Source of the DNA: JBFHER01 sp041584055
GTDB lineage: Bacteria; Bacteroidota; Bacteroidia; Bacteroidales; UBA5342
Reading direction: 5' to 3'
Length of the DNA: 28,998 nucleotides
Assembly (NCBI GenBank): GCA_041584055.1
Contig: JBFHER010000013.1
Span: 1-28,998, forward strand
Below the pieces are notes generated by a model, which was not told the DNA's origin, made no database searches, and was given only the letters and a program-made list of their open reading frames with translations. Shown in pieces: positions 8,583 through 18,379 of the stretch; the first letter of the stretch is position 1; each line of letters opens with the position of its first letter. A program made the translations under genes and the position numbers.

Positions 8583-9950
8583 ATGAAATACGTATTAAGA
8601 AAACGGACATCGCTTGTTATCGCATTAATGTTAACAAGTGGTTTGTTGAGTGCACAAATCGTTGTGAATTCATTGAAAGCGTTATGTTCAGCTGTGCAGC
8701 AGAGCAATCAAACCATTGTAATGACTCCTGGGAACTATAATCTCGAAGACCTCAGCAGAGATTCAAGAGAGATTCTTTGCGCTGGATCTGATAACATCAT
8801 TAATCTGACAGGTGTTTATGTCAAGGTGCCTGTGGGTTCAGTAAGTACAACCTATATCACCGTTTCTGGTAATAACAACACATTCAGAGGTGGAGAATTT
8901 GAAGATACATACCGCAATGGCATGACTGAGGTGACGGATTTTAGTGCTTACAACCAGGATCGGAAAAATTTAGCCAAAGGCCTTAAGGGGGCTGCGGTTA
9001 TGGATGTGACCGGGAACGGGAATCGGGTTGTAGGTGTTAAGTTAACGGTAAGAGGTTCTTTTCCCTACGGTTACGGGAGTATCTACGGCATAGGTGCCGG
9101 CAATACATTCGGATTGGATAAACGCTGCGCTTTACTGGTTACGGGTAACAACAATACCTTAGACAGTGTTGAGGTGCAACAGAGAGCCTTCGGTCATGCA
9201 ATATATATGCAAAGTGGTGCCGATAATACAACGATCCGAAATTGTCTTGTTGAGGGAATCACCCGTCCTACTTCCGATTTTTATAATGACTCCAACGCAT
9301 ACGACCTGCCTTTTAGAACTGATTTTTTAAGGCCACACATGGATAACACACCAATTCCAAAGGACGAAATGAGTACCCTGTGTGAGGATGGTATCAGAAT
9401 GTACAATAAAACAGGAAGTGTAACAGTTGAAAATTGTACAGTCAAAAAAATGCGTGGCGGTATTCGTTTGTATTTGGGAGGAACAGCTGTTGTTTCCAAT
9501 TCTAAGGCAATCGATTGCTATCATACAAATTTCAATATGTCTTCTGGCGGTAAAATCATCAATTCTTCAGGAAATTTTGCATTCGGCCCTTTGTCTGATT
9601 TTAGATTGGGTCGAAGTAATATGAATATTGAGTGGACAATCATCCCGTCACCCCATGCCATGGGCTCGCATAATTTGGCCGATGTGCAAGGCAATAATCA
9701 TACGATTGTTTTTCACCGAACGCCGGGGCCTGTTGATACGGATAAACGTCAAATTGTTGTGACCGGTGATAATTCAACTATCACAAATGAAACAGAATAT
9801 ACAATTGTACTTGAACCCTCAACAAGTGGAAATACAATTATCAGTTGCGGGCCTGTCATTGATAAAGGAATAGGCAATGATATTACACTAAATGATTGCT
9901 CATTTGATACCTTTGCAGCAGTAAAAGCAGAAGACAATTCAGACCAATAG
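8583..9950 (+). CDS. exported parallel beta-helix protein without T9SS tail
   Basis: I choose ATG 8583 (455 residues) because the peptide MKYVLRKRTSLVIALMLTSG…LSAQ is a clean signal peptide; the same frame is open further upstream to a TTG at 8511, but that would bury the signal. The mature protein is a right-handed parallel beta-helix with rungs such as ITVSGNNNTFRGGEF, LLVTGNNNTLDSVEV, NTTIRNCLVEG, VTVENCTVKKM and GGIRLYLGG. It resembles the chondroitinase-B/PL6-like and pectate-lyase-like families in fold, but I cannot identify a catalytic Lys/Arg pair with confidence, so activity is unproven. No sorting domain or lipobox is present: the C-terminus ends in an acidic stretch (VKAEDNSDQ). 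A periplasmic location is therefore likely. It sits 108 bases after one alginate-lyase-fold gene and is followed by an esterase. Confidence 0.85.
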   Translation: MKYVLRKRTSLVIALMLTSGLLSAQIVVNSLKALCSAVQQSNQTIVMTPGNYNLEDLSRDSREILCAGSDNIINLTGVYVKVPVGSVSTTYITVSGNNNTFRGGEFEDTYRNGMTEVTDFSAYNQDRKNLAKGLKGAAVMDVTGNGNRVVGVKLTVRGSFPYGYGSIYGIGAGNTFGLDKRCALLVTGNNNTLDSVEVQQRAFGHAIYMQSGADNTTIRNCLVEGITRPTSDFYNDSNAYDLPFRTDFLRPHMDNTPIPKDEMSTLCEDGIRMYNKTGSVTVENCTVKKMRGGIRLYLGGTAVVSNSKAIDCYHTNFNMSSGGKIINSSGNFAFGPLSDFRLGRSNMNIEWTIIPSPHAMGSHNLADVQGNNHTIVFHRTPGPVDTDKRQIVVTGDNSTITNETEYTIVLEPSTSGNTIISCGPVIDKGIGNDITLNDCSFDTFAAVKAEDNSDQ

Positions 9951-9998
9951 GAGAAAACAAGGTTATCAAAAGATAAATAAAAATTAAATAACAGTTAT

Positions 9999-11558
9999 AT
10001 GAAGTTTTGTATATTATTCGTCGTGTTTTTTATTTCCGGTTTAAGCTTGCTTCACGGTCAGGCTTCAGTTTATGGTTTTGTAGAAGGCGTGAACTACAAA
10101 AAGAATGTGGTTTATAAATCCGTAAATGGAAAGAATATTATAATGGATATCTTCTATCCGGATGCAGACAAAATGCAGGAAAAAAATCCGTGGATGGTTT
10201 ACGTTCATGGTGGGGGCTGGGCCGGCGGAGATAAAGAAGCAATATTTAAAACTGCCTTTCTGGGAACCCTGCAAAAGCTGATTGCCAACGGTGTTGTTTG
10301 TGCTACAATTGATTATCGCCTGGCAAAATCTCCTGTTACCACATATGAGTCTGCAGTAGATTGCAAAGATGCGGGTAAATTTCTACTTAAAAATGCGGCA
10401 TTGTATAACTTGGACGAAGAAAACTATGGTATCTGGGGGGGCTCAGCCGGTGGACATCTTTGTTTGGTTACTGCATTAGCACCAGACTCCTCTTTTCAGG
10501 GGGATGCTGCATTGGCCGATATTCACCCTGAATATAAATGCGTGGCATCATTTTATCCATTAACCTCTTGCTTAAATCCAGATTTAAGGCCAGGTTCTAT
10601 CTTTGAAGATGGTTCTCTTTTTACGCGACTTTTAGGTGGAACTGTGGAAGAAAAACCGGAACTGGCGCGCCTGCTCAGTCCTTCGGAATTTTTGGATGAA
10701 AACAGTCCCTCCATCTTATTGTTGCATGGGGATAAAGATCCTACACTGCCCATCATTAATTCTCAATATTTATTGGCGCTTGCCACTGAAAAGAATGCCG
10801 ACGTAGAATTATTGACAGTTAAAAATGCCAAACACAGTTTTGGTGGAACAAACATTTCTCCATCATTTGAAGGAATTGCTGATCATTGTTCCAATTACAT
10901 TCTTTCTCATTTTGAAAAGAGAGGTGCCGGGGTTATTCAGGCAGAAGATTATATGACCATGTCGGGTTTTATAACATCAGCTACTACCGACGAAGGTACG
11001 GGGGATAAAATATCCAGCTCTGGAGCCGATAGTTGGGTGGCGTATGAAACCCCATTATCAGGATCTTTCCTTATTGACTGTCGGGTTTCAGCAGAGGTTG
11101 ATGCAGATTTCATCATACATCAAAATGGAGAGATCATTGATACCATAAGCTTTGCCGCTACAGGCGGGGATGAACAATGGAAAACAGTTCAATCCACATG
11201 GCCGTTTCAGTTAAGCGAAGGCATTGATACCATCCGAATAACCTCAAATGGGGCCAAATGGAATCTAAACTGGTTGGAATTTATACCTTTTAATGAAACA
11301 GGAACAAGTATAAACAAGGCCTCTTCACACTTAAATACCTTGCGGCTATACCCAAATCCTGTTAGAGATATTCTAACCATTGCAAATGCTGATGGTGCCA
11401 GATTGAAAATTTATAACAGCACAGGTCGGATGGTCGTTCAGGAGGAAATCGTAAGCAATAATCAGGCTGTCGTTTTAAATGGACTAGAAACAGGCATCTA
11501 CATTGTTAATGCAGTGAATAAGGATCATATGAGTACGAATAAATTTATAAAGAGATAA
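9999..11558 (+). CDS. secreted alpha/beta-hydrolase carbohydrate esterase with CBM6-like module and T9SS tail
   Basis: This 519-residue protein has a signal peptide (…SGLSLLHGQA). Residues ~28-305 are an alpha/beta hydrolase of the BD-FAE/acetyl-xylan-esterase-like type: the oxyanion-hole motif HGGGW (70-74), nucleophile elbow GGSAGG with Ser149, the acid in HGDKDP (Asp247, or Asp245) and His279 in NAKHSFGG. The family hydrolyses acetyl, feruloyl or similar esters on polysaccharides; in this locus deacylation to expose the backbone to lyases is a reasonable inference. Residues ~308-430 resemble a CBM6 or galactose-binding module (VIQAEDYM… NWNLNWLEFIPF spread over the domain), and ~446-519 form a T9SS sorting domain (LYPNPVRDILTI, ending FIKR). 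It lies 48 bases after the beta-helix gene. The exact ester substrate is not known. Confidence 0.92.
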   Translation: MKFCILFVVFFISGLSLLHGQASVYGFVEGVNYKKNVVYKSVNGKNIIMDIFYPDADKMQEKNPWMVYVHGGGWAGGDKEAIFKTAFLGTLQKLIANGVVCATIDYRLAKSPVTTYESAVDCKDAGKFLLKNAALYNLDEENYGIWGGSAGGHLCLVTALAPDSSFQGDAALADIHPEYKCVASFYPLTSCLNPDLRPGSIFEDGSLFTRLLGGTVEEKPELARLLSPSEFLDENSPSILLLHGDKDPTLPIINSQYLLALATEKNADVELLTVKNAKHSFGGTNISPSFEGIADHCSNYILSHFEKRGAGVIQAEDYMTMSGFITSATTDEGTGDKISSSGADSWVAYETPLSGSFLIDCRVSAEVDADFIIHQNGEIIDTISFAATGGDEQWKTVQSTWPFQLSEGIDTIRITSNGAKWNLNWLEFIPFNETGTSINKASSHLNTLRLYPNPVRDILTIANADGARLKIYNSTGRMVVQEEIVSNNQAVVLNGLETGIYIVNAVNKDHMSTNKFIKR

Positions 11559-11647
11559 AAGCAAGAATAAGATTCTATGAAAATCAGAATTGTAAAATAG
11601 ATGATTTTTCAAGTAGCAAAAAATGATATAGATAAAACAGAAAACCA

Positions 11648-14600
11648 ATGAGGCAAGAGAGGTATTACATAATATTCGTGTTATTGATTTTAGTGACACA
11701 GACATTTGCACAAAATTTTGTTCATCCCGGTATCTCGCACAAGACATCGGATTTAGAACGAATGAAATATAATGTAGAAGCTGGGGTAGAACCTTGGTTA
11801 TCAACATTCAATTTGCTAAAACAAAGTTCTTATGCGAGTTATAATTACAATGTAAATGGCAACCCGGGAATTACAACATTAACAAGTCACACGCCGTTTA
11901 TTAATGATGGTTTCGCCGCGTATTATAATGCTCTTATGTGGTACATTACAGGCGATGTAAGGCATGCTGAAAAATGTGTTGAGATTTTTAATTCGTGGGT
12001 CAATATCACACGGATTGAAGATCAATTTCCATTGAATAACGGACGTGGCCCATGGAAGATGTTGGAAGGTGCAGAAATTATTCGAAGCACCTATGATGGT
12101 TGGGCTCAGGCGGATATTGAGAGATTTAAAGCCATGTTGGTATATCCCGGATGGTCAGGAACTGAAGCTCCCACAGCAGCCATTGCCAGCAAGGATGTTT
12201 CATTTTACTGGAATATATATCAGGGAGATCCGGGCAGACACGGGAATCAGGGCTTGTTTGGATATCGTTCTTTGATGGCCATGGGGATCTTTTCCGACAA
12301 CGAGGTCATGTATGAAAGGGCATTGCGTTATTTGCAGGGCTTACCACATCGCTCAGATGACTTGCCTTACCCTTCAGGTCCTCCTGTTTTGTCAGACAAA
12401 CAAGCCTCATCAAACGAATATTACGATGAGTACTCGCAATTATCACGTTCCAATGAGATAGAAGACTACGGCTACAACGAAGTGATGGCCAATTACATCT
12501 GGGAAAATGGCCAAAGTCAGGAAAGTTCACGCGATCAGGCACATGCCCTGGGTGGCGTTTCTATTATCACATGTATGTGCGAGATGGCATGGAATCAGGG
12601 GGATGATTTGTATGGTCATTTAGACAATCGTCCTTTATTGGGTCTGGAGTATTATTTCAGATACAATCTAAGCTGGGATCATACCTATCCTGATCAAACA
12701 ACACCATGGGAGCCAACCGTAGAATCCGGCGAATTCATAAAACGATCAGATCGCACGGGACGTTGGACATCGTTGAAAATAAACCCTTACACCGGTAGTG
12801 ATCTCTCCGATGAAGCCTGGAACCGGGGAAAACATAATTTAAATGGTATCTATGAGATGAATTTGGGCCATTACAAAGATCGTTTGCTCCTGCCTGGCAC
12901 TGATACGAAATGGCTTGAACGCGGATTTCAGGTTTTAACTGAGACAATTGGCATCGAAAATGGTGATCATCCTGTGGATCACCCTGGTTATGGTGGTTTA
13001 AAGTTTCACCGGGTAAGCCCCGGTGACCCCATTAGCGGTTTCAGTTCTGAAGGCTTGCCTGTGTTTGCAATGAATGTTGTTCCCACGACAATCGAAGCTG
13101 AAAATTATGATTATTTTCCAATTGAAGCAGAAGGTCGTACATACCATGATTCAGACAACACAAATACTGGAAATCAGTATCGTTTAGATCAGGGGGTTGA
13201 TATAGCCACATGCTCCGAAGGGGGATACATGCTTACCAGTCTTGAAGACGATGAATGGTTAAGCTATACCATCGCTGTGCCAGTTACAGCGCTCTATAAC
13301 ATATCTGTTCGTTATGCCTCAGCCAACGCAAACGGAAAAATAAAATTTACTGCAGCAGGAAAGGATATTACCGATGAAATTGCAATTCCTTTTGGAGGTG
13401 AAAACTCAAATGGCTTAAACGATTGGAAGGACCTTACAATCGCCAGCAATGTCATCTTAAAGCAAGGAGCACAAGCATTGCAAATCAATATTAGCGGAGC
13501 CTCAGATGCCTTTGTTTTAAATAATTTTGCAATAACAGAAGGGGATGCGAACAGTTGCGCAGATGCATGGGGAGATGTGAGTGTGCCATCTTATATCACC
13601 CAGGGAATCAATTATATCTATTATGAAGGCACATGGGATAATTTGCCCGATTTCAACCAGCTGTCACCAATTGAAAGTGGCTTAAGTGACGCCATAGATA
13701 TGCATGAAGCATGGGCTGATGATAATTTTGCGGTGCTATTTACCGGATACATCGAAATTCCAATAGACGGTTTGTACACCTTCTTTGCTGCAACCAATGA
13801 GGGGTCGCGTTTGTATATCGATGGGAATTTACTCATTGATAATGATGGCATCCATACGGCAACGGAGGTTGAGGGAAGCGCCTGCTTAAACGAAGGATTT
13901 CATGAAATTAGGGTGGAATATTTCGAGAAAACCGGGGATGAGGAGCTGCTCATTCAATATGAAGGGCCGGGCACTTCAAAAAGAGAACTGGAAGGATTGT
14001 TTGGACTTGGGCCGTGTGAAAATGCCGCGATTGACCTGCCTGAAGATGCTGTTCCGGGCATTGCTTTTTATTACTATGAAGGCAATTGGAAAGCTTTGCC
14101 CAATTTCGATGAACAGGAATTATTGAATATGGGTACCACCAGTTCAGTTAACCTCAATATGGCAACAGCATCTGATTATTTCGGCATTGTATTGAGCGGG
14201 TACCTAAACGTTGCCAAAGATGGCGATTATACTTTCTATACAACATCTGATGACGGCTCAAGCTTGTACATCGATGGGAATAAAATTGTGGATAACGATG
14301 GCACACATGCCAACGTCACTAAATCGGGGAGCACCTGTTTAGCCGCTGGTTGGCATCAAATTGATATTCACTATTTCGAAAGTACCGGCGGTAATTCGTT
14401 GGCCGTTCAATGGGAAGGGGATGGTCTTTCAAAACGTAGCATCACAGGATTTTATACCAAACCTGTAACTGCACCGGTTAAAGAAAATCAAACAATTACA
14501 TTCAACAGATTGACCAGATACCTTGGAGAAGATGATTTTGATGCTGCAAGCACCAGTTCCGGATTGCCACTTAGCTATGTTAGCTCCAACCCGGATGTGG

Positions 14601-15226
14601 CAACGGTGGTGGATGGTAAAATACACCTTGTGGGAGAAGGTCAAGCCCGCATTGTCGCTTCTCAGACAGGGAATCTTTATTTTAATGCAGGTACCGGTGT
14701 TGAATATATAACCGTTAAAGCTAAAGAAAGTCAAACCATTGCCATAAGCGACATAACCAAATACATTGGTGATGAAGATTTTGATCCTGCAGTGGCCAGT
14801 TCCGGTTTGCCGGTTTCTTATACAAGTTTCAATTACAGCATCGCTACAATTGTTGATGGAAAAATCCATATTGTCGGACCCGGGAAAACGTATGTTAGAG
14901 TTTCACAGGAAGGAGATCACATGTACGCACCTGCAAACAGTCAGCTGTTTTCACTCACTGTTGAACAGGGCTCGGCCATTAATGAGGTCAAAGCTGATGA
15001 GGTGCGACTGTTCCCAAATCCGGTAACAGATGTGCTATGCCTTGAAATTGCAGATGCCAAAAGTGGACAGTTGGAACTCTTTAACATGATCGGAGAGAGG
15101 ATGTTGGTGCAGGAAATCAGTTCAACGAAAACCATGATAGACATGAGCGCATTGGATAAAGGTGTTTATTTTGCAAAAATCAGTAACGAAGGAATTGTTA
15201 CTTCCAACAAAATTGTAAAACGCTAA
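11648..15226 (+). CDS. alginate-lyase-fold polysaccharide lyase, CBM6-PA14-PA14-Big-Big-T9SS
   Basis: This 1192-residue protein is a paralogue of the one at 5505 over the catalytic domain and CBM6. The signal peptide ends near residue 21 (…VTQTFA). Residues ~22-475 repeat the same landmarks: FVHPGISHKTSDLERM, STYDGWAQADIERFK, ENGQSQESSRDQAH (286-299), MAWNQGDDLYGHLDNR and EPTVESGEF. Then come a CBM6 (~478-632), two PA14-type domains (~643-790 and ~798-940; both with an YYEG-W-LP-F opening and a LYIDGN / D-N-DG-H core), two Big/MBG-type Ig repeats (~943-1024 and ~1026-1107, sharing VDGKIH-VG-G), and a T9SS domain (LFPNPVTDVL to the end). PA14 domains commonly bind carbohydrate. It probably attacks the same or a related uronic-acid polymer from the cell surface. 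The gap before it is 89 bases. Confidence 0.9.
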   Translation: MRQERYYIIFVLLILVTQTFAQNFVHPGISHKTSDLERMKYNVEAGVEPWLSTFNLLKQSSYASYNYNVNGNPGITTLTSHTPFINDGFAAYYNALMWYITGDVRHAEKCVEIFNSWVNITRIEDQFPLNNGRGPWKMLEGAEIIRSTYDGWAQADIERFKAMLVYPGWSGTEAPTAAIASKDVSFYWNIYQGDPGRHGNQGLFGYRSLMAMGIFSDNEVMYERALRYLQGLPHRSDDLPYPSGPPVLSDKQASSNEYYDEYSQLSRSNEIEDYGYNEVMANYIWENGQSQESSRDQAHALGGVSIITCMCEMAWNQGDDLYGHLDNRPLLGLEYYFRYNLSWDHTYPDQTTPWEPTVESGEFIKRSDRTGRWTSLKINPYTGSDLSDEAWNRGKHNLNGIYEMNLGHYKDRLLLPGTDTKWLERGFQVLTETIGIENGDHPVDHPGYGGLKFHRVSPGDPISGFSSEGLPVFAMNVVPTTIEAENYDYFPIEAEGRTYHDSDNTNTGNQYRLDQGVDIATCSEGGYMLTSLEDDEWLSYTIAVPVTALYNISVRYASANANGKIKFTAAGKDITDEIAIPFGGENSNGLNDWKDLTIASNVILKQGAQALQINISGASDAFVLNNFAITEGDANSCADAWGDVSVPSYITQGINYIYYEGTWDNLPDFNQLSPIESGLSDAIDMHEAWADDNFAVLFTGYIEIPIDGLYTFFAATNEGSRLYIDGNLLIDNDGIHTATEVEGSACLNEGFHEIRVEYFEKTGDEELLIQYEGPGTSKRELEGLFGLGPCENAAIDLPEDAVPGIAFYYYEGNWKALPNFDEQELLNMGTTSSVNLNMATASDYFGIVLSGYLNVAKDGDYTFYTTSDDGSSLYIDGNKIVDNDGTHANVTKSGSTCLAAGWHQIDIHYFESTGGNSLAVQWEGDGLSKRSITGFYTKPVTAPVKENQTITFNRLTRYLGEDDFDAASTSSGLPLSYVSSNPDVATVVDGKIHLVGEGQARIVASQTGNLYFNAGTGVEYITVKAKESQTIAISDITKYIGDEDFDPAVASSGLPVSYTSFNYSIATIVDGKIHIVGPGKTYVRVSQEGDHMYAPANSQLFSLTVEQGSAINEVKADEVRLFPNPVTDVLCLEIADAKSGQLELFNMIGERMLVQEISSTKTMIDMSALDKGVYFAKISNEGIVTSNKIVKR

Positions 15227-15338
15227 GCATTTTATATCTTGCAACATATATCACATAAAAAGACATTGTTTCCGTATTTTAGAAATTTTTTCGTGATTAA
15301 ATTTATACCCATAAAATCAAGCCTTAAATAAAATTATT

Positions 15339-18300
15339 ATGCAACATTCGATTACAAAAATTTTCATGATTCTTAGTGCATTTGTGTTAACAATGTCACT
15401 TTCTGCTCAATCTGTTATTGTTAATACCAGCAACTACAAGCAAACAATCGATATGATTGGTGGGGACATGGAACGCAGCTCAAAAGCCATCCAAAATGCC
15501 CAAAATAAAGATGAGATCATACAATGGAGCTTTGGAGATATTAATTTTAATGTATGCAGGGTTCAGTATGATAAAAACCAGGAGATGGTTGAAGGAACAA
15601 AGAATTGGGCCTTTTATGACAAGCAGGTTGCAACCATGCAGGCAATAAAAAGCGTGAATCCAAACATCAAGTTCTTTGCAACCATGCGTTCTGACTATGA
15701 TGGTTACGGAGATGACAACAACCTGCCAGACTGGATTGTAAACTATAATACAAAAGTGATGCAGACCGACAAGTATGGCATATTTCTGGCTGATTACTGT
15801 GAGTACATGAGCAAACAGGGAGTTCCTATTTCCATATTGTCTACTTCTAAAGAATGGATGTGGCACGTCAGACCGGATAAAGTACCGGATATTCTCAGTA
15901 AAATGTATAGCGAACTGGATGCAAGGGGAATTGAACGTCCGTTGATTTCCGATCAGGGATTCTGGAGTATTTCACAGGGAATTACCTATTTAAATTATGT
16001 GAATTCTTTAGGCACAAAAGACCTTTATCACTCTTTTTGTAGTCATAATTACGCAAACGAATCCAACGACAAGTGGGTTGAAATAATTGAAATGTCACAG
16101 GCTCTTGGCAAACCAATGTACGATGATGAAACCAGCACTGGCAGTGGATCTCCCACCTATGGAGTAGAGCGCGATATGTATAAACAAATTGGTGAATACA
16201 TCAAAAAGGCCAATCGCTATGCTGCTGGTCTAAGCGGTGAAATCTATTTCGAAATATGGTCCAGAGGCATTGATCAGGAAACGCGATCCATTTATTTCCC
16301 GGCAAATGGAACAGGAACGCGTCTGCGAGGGTACTACATGATGAAGCATTTTTCAAATAATATCCTGGACAGCCGTTATGTAACTTCCACCGTCGCCGGG
16401 ATGTCAAATGTTTATACCATCACTTTTCGTAAAGATGATCAGGTGGTATTGTGGGTTATAAATAAAAGTGAAACGGCAGTTCCACGTTTTTTTGTTGGTG
16501 TGGATGCATTTGAAATTGACGGGCCGGTAAATGTTCATTACTGGACGGATGATACCCCTATTGAAGGCTCCACGAATACGCTTTATGCCATTGGCAATAA
16601 GTTTGAGACGGGCATTTCAGGTGAGGGGATGAGCTGTTTTATTTTTAATGTGAAGGATGAACCGGACAACCTTGCGTTGAGTGGAACTGCATCTCAATCA
16701 TCCACCGATGGGGAAGGCATTGCCGCAAAAGCCATTGATGGCAACGGGGATGGCGCATATGAAAATGGGTCGGTCAGCCTAACCACAAGTGAGGAAAATC
16801 CATGGTGGCAGGTTGATTTGGGCGCCAACGATACCATCGGAACCATAGCGATTTTCAACAGAACAGATGATTGTTGCAAAGCAAACCTGTCTAACTTTAC
16901 AGTTTCTGTCATCAATTCAGAGAATGTTGTGACTTTTACCGAAACATTTACAACAGCACCCGATTCATCGATTATGGTGGATGCCGGAAATGTGATTGGT
17001 CAGCGTGTGAAAATACAAATCAACGGAACTGCACCTCTTGCATTGGCTGAAGTTCAGGTGTTTGAGGGAAATAAATCAGAAAAACTTGATCAAACCATTA
17101 CTTTTCCGGCATTGGGAACGGTGGCTTATACCAGTGAGCCTCTTGCTCCGGGAGCAACCGTGAATTCAGGCTTAAACTTAAGTTACTCCAGTTCAAATAC
17201 CGATGTTGCGACCATCGTTGATGGAAAAATACAATTAAAAGCAGTGGGTACAACCACCATTACAGCATCCATTTCGGGGTCGGCAATTTACAATGCTGCA
17301 GCAGATGTAAGTCAGACCCTCACAGTTGTAAAGGCTTATCAAACCATCACTTTTGATGCACTTCCGGTTAAACAAGTAGGAGACGCAAGTTTTCTGCCGG
17401 GTGCCACGGCAAGTTCTGGTTTAGACATTGTTTATTCCAGTTCAAACGAAGCGGTGGCTCGTATTGAAGATTCAAGAATTGTAATTATTGGTGAAGGTGT
17501 TTCAACCATCAGTGCAACACAAGCAGGGAATGATTTGTATCATGAGGCGGTGTTGTACAGAGAGCTAACGGTTGAGAAGTCGGAAGGTGGCACAGGAAAT
17601 TCCTCAGTGGTCACCTTATCCCCGATTCATGATGCTTATGTGCGTGGCGGATCTTATGCAGGTAATAACTACGGCAGTGAAACCGAATTACTTATAAAGG
17701 AAACATCAAACCTTGATTTTAAACGAATGAGTTATCTTCAGTTTGATGTCTATGATGTTGATCAGCTGGAAAAGGCAACATTGCGACTCTATGCAAAATC
17801 GGCAAAGACGAGTCAGATCGTGGTTTCAGGAACCACCGACGATTGGACAGAAGGCACAATTACCTATTCCAATGCACCAAAAGCGGGATCGGCTATTGGG
17901 TCACAGGCAGTTAACACGGCAGATAAGTATTATGAATGGGATGTAACCGCGTATGTGTCAGCACAGATGAGCGGTGATGATCTGGCCAGTTTCATCATTA
18001 CGGATATTGCCACAGACAAGAATAACATTGGCTTCTATAGCAAAGAGGCAGGATCAAACATGCCCGAGTTGGTTATTACCAGGGTAAATGTAGCCAATCA
18101 GCAGATTACGGCCAATCACCTCTTTAAGTGCTACCCGAATCCGGCAAACGATTTTGTTATTCTTTCCGCTGAGCATGGCATGGATGACGTTCAGATAAGC
18201 ACCCTCTCAGGTCAGTTCGTCTTCCAGAAGAATGCCTTCGGCCAAAAACAATACACAGTGAATCTGGATGGGTTTCCCAAAGGTGTCTATTTGTGCCGCA

Positions 18301-18350
18301 TCAAAGATCAAAAAGGAAATGAAACAGTATATAACATATTGGTCAAATAA
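15339..18350 (+). CDS. divergent clan GH-A-like hydrolase with F-lectin-like, Big, CBM96 and T9SS modules
   Basis: This 1003-residue secreted protein has a signal peptide (…TMSLSAQ). Residues ~25-440 look like a (beta/alpha)8 hydrolase resembling GH30: QTIDMIGGDMERS parallels the GH30 'QTIDGFGGS' opening, ILSTSKEWMW falls where ISVQNEP usually lies, and YDDETSTG supplies a second Glu on a later strand. Glu172 and Glu264 are thus the candidate acid/base and nucleophile. The Asn normally preceding the acid/base is Lys171, so family and activity are uncertain. Residues ~442-572 match an F-type-lectin/F5/8C fold (NLALSGTASQSS, AIDGN, NPWWQVDL, DDCC), but the canonical fucose-binding His and the final Arg/Lys appear lost. 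Two Big/MBG repeats (~581-746), a CBM96 module (~754-913; SPIHDAYVRGG, YEWDVTAYV) and a T9SS tail (CYPNPANDFV) follow. It is preceded by a 112-base gap. Confidence 0.85.
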   Translation: MQHSITKIFMILSAFVLTMSLSAQSVIVNTSNYKQTIDMIGGDMERSSKAIQNAQNKDEIIQWSFGDINFNVCRVQYDKNQEMVEGTKNWAFYDKQVATMQAIKSVNPNIKFFATMRSDYDGYGDDNNLPDWIVNYNTKVMQTDKYGIFLADYCEYMSKQGVPISILSTSKEWMWHVRPDKVPDILSKMYSELDARGIERPLISDQGFWSISQGITYLNYVNSLGTKDLYHSFCSHNYANESNDKWVEIIEMSQALGKPMYDDETSTGSGSPTYGVERDMYKQIGEYIKKANRYAAGLSGEIYFEIWSRGIDQETRSIYFPANGTGTRLRGYYMMKHFSNNILDSRYVTSTVAGMSNVYTITFRKDDQVVLWVINKSETAVPRFFVGVDAFEIDGPVNVHYWTDDTPIEGSTNTLYAIGNKFETGISGEGMSCFIFNVKDEPDNLALSGTASQSSTDGEGIAAKAIDGNGDGAYENGSVSLTTSEENPWWQVDLGANDTIGTIAIFNRTDDCCKANLSNFTVSVINSENVVTFTETFTTAPDSSIMVDAGNVIGQRVKIQINGTAPLALAEVQVFEGNKSEKLDQTITFPALGTVAYTSEPLAPGATVNSGLNLSYSSSNTDVATIVDGKIQLKAVGTTTITASISGSAIYNAAADVSQTLTVVKAYQTITFDALPVKQVGDASFLPGATASSGLDIVYSSSNEAVARIEDSRIVIIGEGVSTISATQAGNDLYHEAVLYRELTVEKSEGGTGNSSVVTLSPIHDAYVRGGSYAGNNYGSETELLIKETSNLDFKRMSYLQFDVYDVDQLEKATLRLYAKSAKTSQIVVSGTTDDWTEGTITYSNAPKAGSAIGSQAVNTADKYYEWDVTAYVSAQMSGDDLASFIITDIATDKNNIGFYSKEAGSNMPELVITRVNVANQQITANHLFKCYPNPANDFVILSAEHGMDDVQISTLSGQFVFQKNAFGQKQYTVNLDGFPKGVYLCRIKDQKGNETVYNILVK

Positions 18351-18379
18351 TATTAAGGTAAATAGCAAAACCTAAGGTA

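Noticed and set aside
14429..14869. Long minus-strand open frame of ~146 codons inside the second lyase gene
   Set aside because: It is opposite the Big repeats of a well-supported gene, and its translation has no recognisable motif; it arises from repeated codon use.
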